Shown here piece by piece: positions 1 to 6,036 of a DNA stretch of 7,237 nucleotides. The notes beneath the pieces are model-generated. The model saw nothing but the letters and a program-made list of their open reading frames with translations. It had not been told where the DNA came from and did no database searches. This DNA is from an uncultured Streptococcus sp. (GTDB lineage Bacteria; Bacillota; Bacilli; Lactobacillales; Streptococcaceae): the NCBI GenBank assembly GCA_902461025.1, contig CABPWC010000079.1, forward strand, positions 1-7,237, given 5' to 3'. Position 1 is the first letter of the stretch. Each line of letters opens with the position of its first letter. The position numbers and the translations under genes are program-made.

Positions 1-180
1 TATCCCCTTTACATCTCTGCCTTGTCTAACAACAAGTTGCACTGTAAGGTGTGCCTACCGAATTTTCATTGTTTCAAATTCATTTTTAAAATCAGCCCAA
101 TTTCACTAGTTCCAACCACCTGTTCGCAGTAACCACAGGCTCCCTGAAGATCAAAAATAACTACTTTTCTGATTTGTTGA
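1..180 (-). other. Candidate structured leader or small RNA region, no gene recognised
   Basis: These are the first 180 or so transcribed bases after the consensus promoter at 185-213. I see no supported coding region on either strand. Several short inverted repeats occur: CCTGT/ACAGG at 119-123 and 135-139 (11-nt loop), CAGG/CCTG at 136-139 and 143-146 (3-nt loop), GCAC/GTGC at 39-42 and 51-54, and CTTGT/ACAAG at 21-25 and 32-36. The first two share bases 136-139 and so are mutually exclusive. I could not match the region to a riboswitch, T-box, 6S RNA, tmRNA or RNase P RNA from memory. A strong promoter followed by paired segments suggests a regulatory leader or sRNA, but stems of 4-5 bp are weak evidence. 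Confidence 0.3.
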
Positions 181-184
181 GTTA

Positions 185-213
185 ATTATATGTTATTGTT
201 TTTCCTTTGTCAA
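185..213 (-). promoter_or_regulatory. Consensus sigma-70/SigA promoter reading leftwards
   Basis: On the minus strand the -35 hexamer TTGACA (208-213) is separated by exactly 17 bp from the -10 hexamer TATAAT (185-190). Both hexamers are perfect consensus matches. Transcription would start near 178 and run off the left edge. The promoter lies 33 bases downstream of the aminotransferase stop codon, so it serves something other than the teichoic-acid pair. No start codon with a good ribosome binding site follows inside the window, so the transcript is either a long 5' leader or a non-coding RNA. The promoter match is seen directly; its activity is inferred. Confidence 0.75.
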
Positions 214-232
214 CCGTTTTCGTTCATTTTTT

Positions 233-255
233 ACTAATTTTTTTATTAGTTTTTT
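233..255 (+). terminator. Weak AT-rich hairpin with T-tract overlapping the aminotransferase stop codon
   Basis: ACTAAT (233-238) and ATTAGT (245-250) form a 6-bp stem around a six-T loop and are followed by TTTTT on the plus strand. The stem has only one G-C pair, so termination would be weak. In the minus direction the hairpin is followed by A residues and cannot act as an intrinsic terminator for the teichoic-acid pair. I see no other terminator between that pair and the promoter at 185-213. Confidence 0.25.
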
Positions 256-1472
256 GAAGAAGCAAGAATTTGTTCGGAAACTCTGACAAAGGTCTCAATG
301 ATATAATCCACTTCTTCATCTGTTAATTTCGTGTGAAGCGGTAGTGTAATCTCGTTTACAAAGTAGGCATAAGCTTTAGGAAAGTTTGCTACATCAAAAC
401 CAAGATTCTTATAGGCTGTCAAAAGCGGAAGCGGTTTGTAATGGACGTTACTTGCAATTCCTGCCTTAGCCAATTCTTGGATAATTTGATTGCGTTCTTC
501 GAGACTCGCACCTTCTACATGGGTAATGTAAAGGTGGCGACAAGATTCAACAGTGTCTGTCTGATGAGCCAATGGATGAATGCGAGTCCCCGCAAATCCA
601 CGGTCATAGCGATCCACGATGTCCTTGCGACGTTGTAGTAAAGCAGGATAACGATCTAGCTGAACCAGACCAAGTGAAGCCATGATATCTGTCATGTTGC
701 ACTTGTAGGCAGGAGTTACGATATCGTATTCCCATGAACCCAGTTGCATCTTAGCAAGAGCATCTTTTGTTTGACCATGAAGAGATAGGATCTGGAATTC
801 CTTGTACATTTCTTCATCGTCAATAGCTGGATTAGCTTTCCAAGTAGCACTTCCTCCCTCAGCAGTTGTAAAGTTCTTGACAGCGTGGAAAGAGAATGAT
901 GTGAAGTCAGCGATTGAACCGGCTGGTTGTCCCTTGTAGGTTGAACCTAAAGCATGGGCACTATCAGAAACAATCACAATACGGTTAAAGGCCTTTTGCC
1001 ACTTGCTAGCAGCTGTAAAGAGGTCACGTTTCTTTTCTACAACTTGGAACAAACGGTCATAGTCACAGATAATCCCTGCAAGTTCAACTGGGATGATAAC
1101 TTTAGTCTTCTCAGTGATAGCTTGCTCAAGCTTGTCATAGTCCATTTCAAAGGTATCTTCTTGGATATCAACCATAACTGGTGTCGCACCTACGTGAGTA
1201 ATAACACTACATGATGCTGTATAAGTCATAGCTGGAACGATGACTTCGTCACCAGGCCCTACTTCAAGCACGCGCAAGATCAATTCAAGAGCTGCTGTTG
1301 CAGAGTTGAGGCAGACTGTCTTAGGCGTTTGAGTATAGACGGACAGACGACGCTCTAATTCTTTTGTCTTTGGACCTGTTGTGATCCAACCAGAACGAAG
1401 GGTATCAGCTACTTCAGCAATTTCAGCTTCGGTAATATCGGGTGGTGAAAATGGAATATTATACTTTGTCAT
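246..1472 (-). CDS. DegT/DnrJ/EryC1/StrS-family sugar aminotransferase, probably UDP-AATGal synthesis for teichoic acid
   Basis: A 408-residue, full-length PLP-dependent fold-type I aminotransferase. Visible family marks are NSATAALE at 56-63 (cofactor phosphate contact), SDSAHALG at 169-176 with D170 expected to bind the pyridine nitrogen, and SFSFHAVKN at 192-200 with K199 the likely Schiff-base lysine. The substrate-site motif HYKPLPLLTAY follows at 344-354. Family members transfer an amino group from glutamate to a nucleotide-linked 4-keto sugar in the cytoplasm. From memory, the mitis-group orthologue next to this sugar transferase is assigned to making UDP-2-acetamido-4-amino-2,4,6-trideoxygalactose (AATGal), the first teichoic-acid sugar. 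The partner 4,6-dehydratase is encoded elsewhere. The ATG has AAAGGAG 7 nt upstream. The gene lies 39 nt after the transferase and is probably cotranscribed. Older annotations call such proteins pilin-glycosylation related. The family is certain; the exact sugar is inferred from context. Confidence 0.93.
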   Translation of the reverse strand: MTKYNIPFSPPDITEAEIAEVADTLRSGWITTGPKTKELERRLSVYTQTPKTVCLNSATAALELILRVLEVGPGDEVIVPAMTYTASCSVITHVGATPVMVDIQEDTFEMDYDKLEQAITEKTKVIIPVELAGIICDYDRLFQVVEKKRDLFTAASKWQKAFNRIVIVSDSAHALGSTYKGQPAGSIADFTSFSFHAVKNFTTAEGGSATWKANPAIDDEEMYKEFQILSLHGQTKDALAKMQLGSWEYDIVTPAYKCNMTDIMASLGLVQLDRYPALLQRRKDIVDRYDRGFAGTRIHPLAHQTDTVESCRHLYITHVEGASLEERNQIIQELAKAGIASNVHYKPLPLLTAYKNLGFDVANFPKAYAYFVNEITLPLHTKLTDEEVDYIIETFVRVSEQILASSKN

Positions 1473-1511
1473 TGATTTACTCCTTTTACTGTATTCACTC
1501 TTGTGACTACT

Positions 1512-2204
1512 TTATTTTAAAACTTCAACTACAGTCTGGAACATGATCTTGATATCTCCGAAGAAATTAAAATCACGTAGGTAGGCTAAGTTAAAGTGCA
1601 TTTTCTCTGGAAGGACTCTTTCCACATAAGCCTGGTCAACAGTCATACCTTTTGCAGTCATTTGACTGATGATGGCATCCTCATCTTTATAGTTAATGCT
1701 TGCAGGAGAAGTAATCCCTGCAGGTAAGAGCAAGGTCGCCATCATTTCAGGGCTATATTGCTCTGTGTAGCGTGGTACTTCTGGACGAGTTCCCACAAAG
1801 GACATCTCTCCTTTGAGGACATTTACCAGTTGCGGCAATTCATCCAAACGGACACGTCGAATGAAATTTCCAACTTTTGTGATACGGCTGTCATTTGCAG
1901 AAGTTACCAGGCTTCCTTTCTTGTCCGCATCCGTTACCATAGTCCGGAATTTCCAAATCTTGAAATGTCGGTTGTACTGGGTTACCCGCACTTGCTTGTA
2001 AATAACTGGACCCTTGCTATCTAGCTTGATCCAAATGCTTAGAATCAGAAATAAGGGTGAGGTCAAGATTAACAAGACTAAGGCTAGGAACAAATCTAGA
2101 CAACGCTTGAGAATCAGTGAGCCTTTTCTTCTAGACACAAGCTGGTAATATGGTTTTACCTCACTCAATTGCATTTCTTGAGGTAGTTCATCCCATTTCA
2201 GCAT
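1512..2204 (-). CDS. Monotopic phosphoglycosyl transferase (bacterial sugar transferase), probable AATGal-1-phosphate:undecaprenyl-phosphate transferase
   Basis: A 230-residue protein of the small PglC/WcaJ-catalytic-domain type. It transfers a sugar-1-phosphate from a UDP-sugar to undecaprenyl phosphate at the inner membrane face, the first committed step of a polymer. Visible motifs are KRCLD at 33-37 leading into a hydrophobic segment (about 36-60) broken by S49-P50, the re-entrant helix break of monotopic enzymes. KFRTM lies at 85-89, the catalytic Asp-Glu pair of DELPQL at D121/E122, and GTRPE at 138-142. There is no extra N-terminal membrane domain. From memory, the mitis-group orthologue is proposed to start teichoic-acid chains with AATGal, which fits the adjacent aminotransferase. 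I chose the ATG at 2204 because GAGGAG lies 7 nt upstream. An in-frame ATG at 2246 would add 14 residues but coincides with the predicted transcription start and lacks a binding site. Family certain, substrate inferred. Confidence 0.92.
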   Translation of the reverse strand: MLKWDELPQEMQLSEVKPYYQLVSRRKGSLILKRCLDLFLALVLLILTSPLFLILSIWIKLDSKGPVIYKQVRVTQYNRHFKIWKFRTMVTDADKKGSLVTSANDSRITKVGNFIRRVRLDELPQLVNVLKGEMSFVGTRPEVPRYTEQYSPEMMATLLLPAGITSPASINYKDEDAIISQMTAKGMTVDQAYVERVLPEKMHFNLAYLRDFNFFGDIKIMFQTVVEVLK

Positions 2205-2211
2205 GCACATT

Positions 2212-2217
2212 CTCCTC
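2212..2217 (-). promoter_or_regulatory. Ribosome binding site deciding the sugar transferase start
   Basis: GAGGAG on the minus strand lies 7 nt before the ATG at 2204-2202. It is too close to the in-frame ATG at 2210-2208 and lies downstream of the one at 2246-2244, so it selects the shortest of the three candidate starts. Confidence 0.75.
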
Positions 2218-2251
2218 TGTTTTTTATATATAATCTTTATTAACATTCTAC

Positions 2252-2282
2252 ATTATACCACAAAATGAAAGAGGCAGTGCAA
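2252..2282 (-). promoter_or_regulatory. Extended -10 promoter of the teichoic-acid pair
   Basis: On the minus strand TGG-TATAAT occupies 2260-2252, a perfect -10 hexamer with the TGN extension common in pneumococcal promoters. The -35 is poor: the best candidate, TTGCAC (2277-2282), is 19 bp away. The predicted start near 2245 gives a leader of about 40 nt before the sugar transferase ATG. This lets the pair be transcribed independently of the exporter operon upstream. Confidence 0.65.
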
Positions 2283-2310
2283 GAAATCTGTGTTTTAAAG
2301 GAATTCTTCC

Positions 2311-4053
2311 CTAGGAAAGAGCCCCTGCCTGCAAACTATACATCTTGTGATAGGTTCCACCTAATGCTAGGAGTTCCTCGTGGGTTCCACTTTCGATGAT
2401 ACGTCCCTTATCAAGAACATAGATACAATTAGCATCTTGGATGGTAGAAAGGCGATGGGCGATGGCAATGGTTGTCCGACCTTGTCTCATCTTGGCTAGA
2501 GAATTTTGGACCAGAGCTTCTGTTTCAGAGTCGATATTGGCTGTTGCTTCATCCAAAATTAGGATTTTAGGTTGACTGGCAACAGTTCTAGCAAAGGCAA
2601 GAAGCTGACGTTGACCAGTTGAAAAACTCGAACCACGCTCAGATACAGGAGCATCATAACCTAAAGGAAGATCCTGAATGAAGGAATCTGCATCGACAAA
2701 TTCTGCTGCAGCCTTGACTTGGTCATCGCTGATATCTTGGTACATGGCGATATTGGACTTAATGGTCCCATGATAGAGGAAGGGGTCCTGTAGAACCAAA
2801 CCGATGTTTTTTCTCAGCTCCTCTTGACTATACTTACGAATATCCACACCATCTAGGAGAACCCGACCTGACTGGAATTCATAAAAACGCATGAGAACAT
2901 TGATAATAGAAGATTTCCCAGATCCTGTATGCCCGACAAAGGCAATGGTTTCACCTTTATTGACAGTAAAGGAAATATCATCTAGAATTTGGTGTTTTCC
3001 ATCATAAGAGAAGGACACATGCTCAAAGCGGATATTTCCCTCTTGAATCTCAGCCTGACCATTTTCTTGGACCGGTTCATAGTTGGTCTCATCGATGAGT
3101 GCAAAGACACGACCTGCTGACACCATGGATGTCTGAAGAGTAGAAAAGTTTTGCGTTACCTCGATGAGCGGATCAAAGAGACGGTTGATGTACTGGATAA
3201 AGGCATACATAGTTCCTGCCGTTATTCCTAGATAAAGACCACGATAGCCAAAATAAGCCATCAAAACTGCATAGCCCAACAGCTTCAACAAACTCATAGC
3301 TGGACGTAAAAAGAGAGAATCCAAGGCTACTGAACGGTTAGCGTAGACTAGGTGTTCTTGGTTTATCTCATCAAACTCTTCTTGCAGGCGTTTTTCTTGG
3401 TTAAAGGCTTGAATAATACGAATTCCTTCGATATTTTCTGCCAGCTTACTGTTAATATCTGACAGTAGACTTCTAGTTTTTTCAATGACCTTGACCGTTT
3501 TTTTACGGTAGAGATTGACCAAAAGGAAAATCAAAGGTAGGAAGAGCAAGACTAAAGCAGTCAGACGATAGTCCAGAACTAACATGGTATAAAGGGTCGT
3601 CACGAATATAAAGACTGCCGAGATAAAGCTAGATAAGATCCCCGAAAACATATCACTGATAGTCTCAGTATCATTGGTCAAGCGAGAAACGATGGAACCT
3701 GCAGGCGTTTTATCAAAGTAAGACATGCCTAGCTTCTCCATATTGGCAAAGGCATCACGTCGGATATCTCTAACAATGCTGTAGGACACGCGCGCAAAAA
3801 GGAGATTCCCCACATATTGGACAATAGTTTGAAGAATGTAGAGACCATAGTAAACCAACAAAACTGTAACAGCAAGCTGATTCAGGTTGTTTAGATACTG
3901 GTCGATAAAGTGCGAAGCAACCAAGGGGATAATACTCTTAACAACAGTCGTCGCAAGGAGAAAAGCAAGGGCTAAAAAGGTGAGGAGACTATAGGGCTTA
4001 AGATAAGACAACAAACGCTTCAATACAGACCATTGTTCTTGTTTATTCCGCAT
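2311..4053 (-). CDS. ABC exporter half-transporter with catalytic Walker B Glu and degenerate signature (LmrD/BmrD-like subunit)
   Basis: A 580-residue type IV (ABCB-like) half-transporter: a transmembrane domain (about 20-320, six hydrophobic spans) fused to a nucleotide-binding domain. The NBD shows Walker A GHTGSGKS at 374-381, Q-loop Q422, the signature region FSTGQ at 477-481 instead of LSGGQ, Walker B ILILDE at 497-502 with catalytic E502, and H-loop H533. The altered signature with an intact glutamate is the complement of the neighbouring subunit. The two should make a heterodimer with one competent and one degenerate ATP site, as in LmrCD, BmrCD and TM287/288. Relatives export drugs, lipids or peptides, and the substrate here cannot be read from sequence. 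Its ATG overlaps the end of the upstream gene by 11 nt, with AAAGGAG inside that gene, so translation is probably coupled. No strong terminator follows. Confidence 0.94.
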   Translation of the reverse strand: MRNKQEQWSVLKRLLSYLKPYSLLTFLALAFLLATTVVKSIIPLVASHFIDQYLNNLNQLAVTVLLVYYGLYILQTIVQYVGNLLFARVSYSIVRDIRRDAFANMEKLGMSYFDKTPAGSIVSRLTNDTETISDMFSGILSSFISAVFIFVTTLYTMLVLDYRLTALVLLFLPLIFLLVNLYRKKTVKVIEKTRSLLSDINSKLAENIEGIRIIQAFNQEKRLQEEFDEINQEHLVYANRSVALDSLFLRPAMSLLKLLGYAVLMAYFGYRGLYLGITAGTMYAFIQYINRLFDPLIEVTQNFSTLQTSMVSAGRVFALIDETNYEPVQENGQAEIQEGNIRFEHVSFSYDGKHQILDDISFTVNKGETIAFVGHTGSGKSSIINVLMRFYEFQSGRVLLDGVDIRKYSQEELRKNIGLVLQDPFLYHGTIKSNIAMYQDISDDQVKAAAEFVDADSFIQDLPLGYDAPVSERGSSFSTGQRQLLAFARTVASQPKILILDEATANIDSETEALVQNSLAKMRQGRTTIAIAHRLSTIQDANCIYVLDKGRIIESGTHEELLALGGTYHKMYSLQAGALS

Positions 4054-5788
4054 CTTCTTCTCCTTTCATTTCTAACTGTTGAGACTGGTAGGTTTGGGCA
4101 TACCAACCATCCAAGGCTAGTAAGTCTTCATGCCTACCTCGTTCAATGATGCGACCATCCTGCATGACCAAAATCAAATCTGCATGAACAACTGCACTGA
4201 GACGATGGGCAGTGATGATAGTCGTTTTATCTTTGCGAGTTTCCTTGAGATTATCGATGATTGCGAACTCTGTCTTAGCATCCACAGCTGACAAGGAATC
4301 ATCTAAAATCAAGATATCAGGATTTAAAATCATAGCCCGACTCATTGCCAGACGCTGCTTTTGCCCACCAGATAGACTGACACCTTTTTCCCCGATAACT
4401 GTATCAAATCCCTCAGGCATGGCTTTAATGTCTTGATAGACTTGAGCCAGCTTAGTTGCTTTCTCTACTGCAGAGAAAGGTAGGTCGGGATTTCCAAAAC
4501 AAATATTGTCTAAGATGGAACTAGCAAAGAGAAATTGGTCCTGTGGGACGTATCCCATCAAACTTCGTAAGTCAGCTAGTCGATAGGCTCGAATGTCATG
4601 ACCATTTAGATAAATAGCTCCTTGGTCAACGTCATACTCTCGTAGGAGCAATTTGATCAAGGCAGTTTTCCCTGAACCAGTTTGCCCAACCAAGCCCAAG
4701 GTTTCCCCTTTTTCGAGACTAAAATGTATATCTCTCAGCGTCTCTTCGTCTTCAAAGGCAAAACGATCAATGGCATAGTCTAAGCGCCCATTTTCAATCC
4801 CGTTAATTGGAGATTCTGGATCTTTTACAGGTGACTCTTGGGACAAAAGACTCTCAATTCGTTGATAAGAAACCTTCCCTCTTTGAGTAATATTAAAGAG
4901 GAAACCAATAGCCATCAAGGGCCAGACCAACATATCCAAGTAAGAGATAAAGGTGACAAGATTACCAACGGTTACTTGTCCCGCTTGCACCATAAAGGCA
5001 CCGACTAAGAGAGTTAAGGCATAGGAAGAACCAACAAAGAGTAGAACCATGGGGTCAAAGAGACTATCATATTTCATGGTTTGCAGATTCTTTTGGAAGG
5101 TCAAATAATTGACTTCCTGGAAAGATGCCAACTCATCGGATTGATAACCAAAGGACTTAGTTACCTTGATACCCGATACAGATTCTTGAACCTTATTATT
5201 GAGTTCAGAAAAGGCTGCTTGTGATTCTCCGAAAGCCTTATGGGTCTTTCTCCCCAGACGACTAGTCGCATAGGCCATAAATGGCAAAGGCAGAATGGCA
5301 ACCAAGGTCATCTGCCAAGAAATGCTAAAGAGCATAGTCAGCAGAGTCACCAAGGCCGTGATAGACGCATCCACCGCCGACATGACACCACCACCTGCTA
5401 GACGAGTCAGAGCATTGATATCATTGGTTGCGTGAGCCATCAAATCCCCTGTTCGATAATTCTGATAAAAAGCAGGCGACATTTTTGTAAAGTGCTCAAA
5501 TAGTCTTGAACGCATGATTTGTCCAAGTCGGTAGGAGGTTCCTAGGATATACATGCGCCAAACGTAACGCAGATAGTACATCCCGAAAGCTGCCAGCAGG
5601 AGATAAAAGAGATGAAGCAGGAGCTCATCTTGTGTTAATCGTCTCGAAGTAATGGCATCAATCACGCGCCCCATGACCATAGGTGGGATGAGGTTTAGTA
5701 CAGAAACCAAAACCAAAGCTACGATTCCAACTAGGTAACGGCGTTTTTCTAATTTAAAAAACCACCAGAGTTTTTGGATGATGGACAT
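4043..5788 (-). CDS. ABC exporter half-transporter with degenerate Walker B (LmrC/BmrC-like subunit)
   Basis: A 581-residue TMD-NBD half-transporter, first gene of the exporter operon. Hydrophobic spans run from about residue 17 to 300. The NBD has Walker A GQTGSGKT at 368-375, Q-loop Q416, canonical LSGGQ at 472-476, Walker B ILILDD at 492-497 with Asp497 where the catalytic Glu should be, and H528. Its ATP site pairs with the partner's FSTGQ and should hydrolyse poorly, while its LSGGQ completes the partner's active site. This asymmetry is typical of heterodimeric multidrug exporters. The ATG at 5788 has AAAGGA 5 nt upstream. An in-frame TTG at 5809 would add seven residues but has no binding site and lies in a predicted RNA stem. 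Expression is probably controlled in the leader, which holds small ORFs and a terminator-like hairpin. Exported compound unknown. Confidence 0.94.
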   Translation of the reverse strand: MSIIQKLWWFFKLEKRRYLVGIVALVLVSVLNLIPPMVMGRVIDAITSRRLTQDELLLHLFYLLLAAFGMYYLRYVWRMYILGTSYRLGQIMRSRLFEHFTKMSPAFYQNYRTGDLMAHATNDINALTRLAGGGVMSAVDASITALVTLLTMLFSISWQMTLVAILPLPFMAYATSRLGRKTHKAFGESQAAFSELNNKVQESVSGIKVTKSFGYQSDELASFQEVNYLTFQKNLQTMKYDSLFDPMVLLFVGSSYALTLLVGAFMVQAGQVTVGNLVTFISYLDMLVWPLMAIGFLFNITQRGKVSYQRIESLLSQESPVKDPESPINGIENGRLDYAIDRFAFEDEETLRDIHFSLEKGETLGLVGQTGSGKTALIKLLLREYDVDQGAIYLNGHDIRAYRLADLRSLMGYVPQDQFLFASSILDNICFGNPDLPFSAVEKATKLAQVYQDIKAMPEGFDTVIGEKGVSLSGGQKQRLAMSRAMILNPDILILDDSLSAVDAKTEFAIIDNLKETRKDKTTIITAHRLSAVVHADLILVMQDGRIIERGRHEDLLALDGWYAQTYQSQQLEMKGEEDAE

Positions 5789-5793
5789 AAAAT

Positions 5794-5799
5794 TCCTTT
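5794..5799 (-). promoter_or_regulatory. Ribosome binding site deciding the start of the first exporter gene
   Basis: AAAGGA on the minus strand sits 5 nt before the ATG at 5788-5786. It lies downstream of the alternative TTG codon at 5809-5807 and therefore supports the shorter 581-residue product. It is also complementary to TCCTTT at 5906-5901 in the same leader. Confidence 0.75.
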
Positions 5800-5813
5800 C
5801 TAATGACAAATGG

Positions 5814-5841
5814 AAACCTGAGGCGACTACCTCAGGTTTTT
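5814..5841. terminator. Perfect 10-bp hairpin in the exporter leader, terminator or attenuator
   Basis: AAACCTGAGG (5814-5823) and CCTCAGGTTT (5830-5839) pair perfectly around a 6-nt loop. Read on the plus strand the stem runs into five Ts (5837-5841), a respectable intrinsic terminator. Read on the minus strand it is followed by TTTCCATTT, a weaker tract. It lies 25 bases before the exporter ATG and downstream of the exporter promoter, so in the minus direction it can only act as a leader attenuator. In the plus direction it could block antisense transcripts from entering the exoA promoter region. The hairpin is seen directly; direction and role are inferred. Confidence 0.7.
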
Positions 5842-5880
5842 CCTATTCATAGGTGATGACACTAACTTAAACTTTGTCAT
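5827..5880 (-). CDS. Putative second leader peptide, 17 codons, ending in the attenuator loop
   Basis: The frame reads MTKFKLVSSPMNRKNLR and stops at TAG (5829-5827), exactly in the loop of the 10-bp hairpin. It has no ribosome binding site of its own, but its ATG is two bases after the TGA of the first leader ORF, so termination-reinitiation could supply ribosomes. A ribosome finishing this ORF would cover the 5' arm of the hairpin. An ORF this short can occur by chance; the position is the argument. Confidence 0.25.
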   Translation of the reverse strand: MTKFKLVSSPMNRKNLR

Positions 5881-5882
5881 AT

Positions 5883-5918
5883 TCAGCGATAAAGATACTC
5901 AAAGGAGTAACATTTCAT
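5883..5918 (-). CDS. Putative first leader peptide, 11 codons
   Basis: The frame reads MKCYSFEYLYR and stops at TGA. AAAGGA at 5934-5929 precedes the ATG with a rather long 10-nt gap. It starts about 26 nt after the predicted exporter transcription start. Four of eleven residues are aromatic (three Tyr, one Phe). Its middle contains TACTC-CTTT-GAGTA, a 5-bp hairpin at 5896-5909, and its TCCTTT could pair with its own binding site. Leader peptides for ribosome-mediated attenuation are known upstream of bmrCD in Bacillus. This one is inferred only from position and layout. Confidence 0.35.
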   Translation of the reverse strand: MKCYSFEYLYR

Positions 5919-5950
5919 TTATTTTCAATCCTTTACATAAATCATTCTTT

Positions 5951-5979
5951 ATTATATAGGAATGACCTGGATTTTTCAA
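5951..5979 (-). promoter_or_regulatory. Promoter of the ABC exporter operon
   Basis: On the minus strand the -35 TTGAAA (5974-5979) lies 17 bp before a perfect -10 TATAAT (5951-5956). Transcription should begin near 5944, giving a leader of about 155 nt before the exporter ATG. Such a strong promoter behind a long structured leader suggests control after initiation rather than by a weak promoter. Confidence 0.75.
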
Positions 5980-6008
5980 ACTATACGCTGGGGAAATACT
6001 TCTTTTTC

Positions 6009-6029
6009 TGGTATAATATTGTCTATAAT
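6009..6029 (+). promoter_or_regulatory. exoA promoter, extended -10 with a second -10 downstream
   Basis: TGG-TATAAT at 6009-6017 is a perfect -10 with the TGN extension; the -35 position 17 bp upstream reads TGGGGA and is poor. A second TATAAT lies at 6024-6029 without a recognisable -35. The first would start transcription near 6024, about 27 nt before exoA. The promoter is divergent from the exporter promoter at 5951-5979. Confidence 0.6.
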
Positions 6030-6036
6030 CTGAATG

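Larger units (their letters stand above)
5803..5880 (-). repeat. 8-bp inverted repeat enclosing the leader hairpins
   Basis: ATGACAAA at 5803-5810 and TTTGTCAT at 5873-5880 are exact reverse complements. In the exporter transcript they would form an 8-bp stem closing a domain that contains the small hairpin CCTAT/ATAGG (5842-5853) and the 10-bp hairpin (5814-5839). The 3' arm ends four bases before the exporter ribosome binding site. The pairing is exact, but no covariation can be checked here. Confidence 0.4.

Noticed and set aside
1..132. Plus-strand frame open from the left edge, ending at TAA 130-132
   Set aside because: Its composition (many Cys, Phe, Ile) resembles no family I know, it has no visible start, and it is antisense to a strong promoter's transcript.
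1..180. BOX or RUP repeat, or a known riboswitch class
   Set aside because: I could not match the sequence to the repeat or riboswitch consensus features I remember. A database search would be needed to claim one.
954..1214. Plus-strand 86-codon frame inside the aminotransferase gene
   Set aside because: It is antisense to a full-length conserved gene and shows no domain. The same applies to the plus-strand frames at 441-638, 1758-2024, 1813-2001 and 4212-4436.
2205..2246. 14-codon extension of the sugar transferase to the ATG at 2246
   Set aside because: That ATG coincides with the predicted transcription start and has no binding site, while GAGGAG is ideally placed for the ATG at 2204.
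5789..5809. Seven-codon extension of the first exporter gene from a TTG
   Set aside because: No ribosome binding site precedes the TTG; AAAGGA lies within the extension and serves the ATG at 5788.
5842..5853. CCTAT/ATAGG palindrome as an operator
   Set aside because: It lies far downstream of both divergent promoters and is short; a small hairpin in the leader is the simpler reading.
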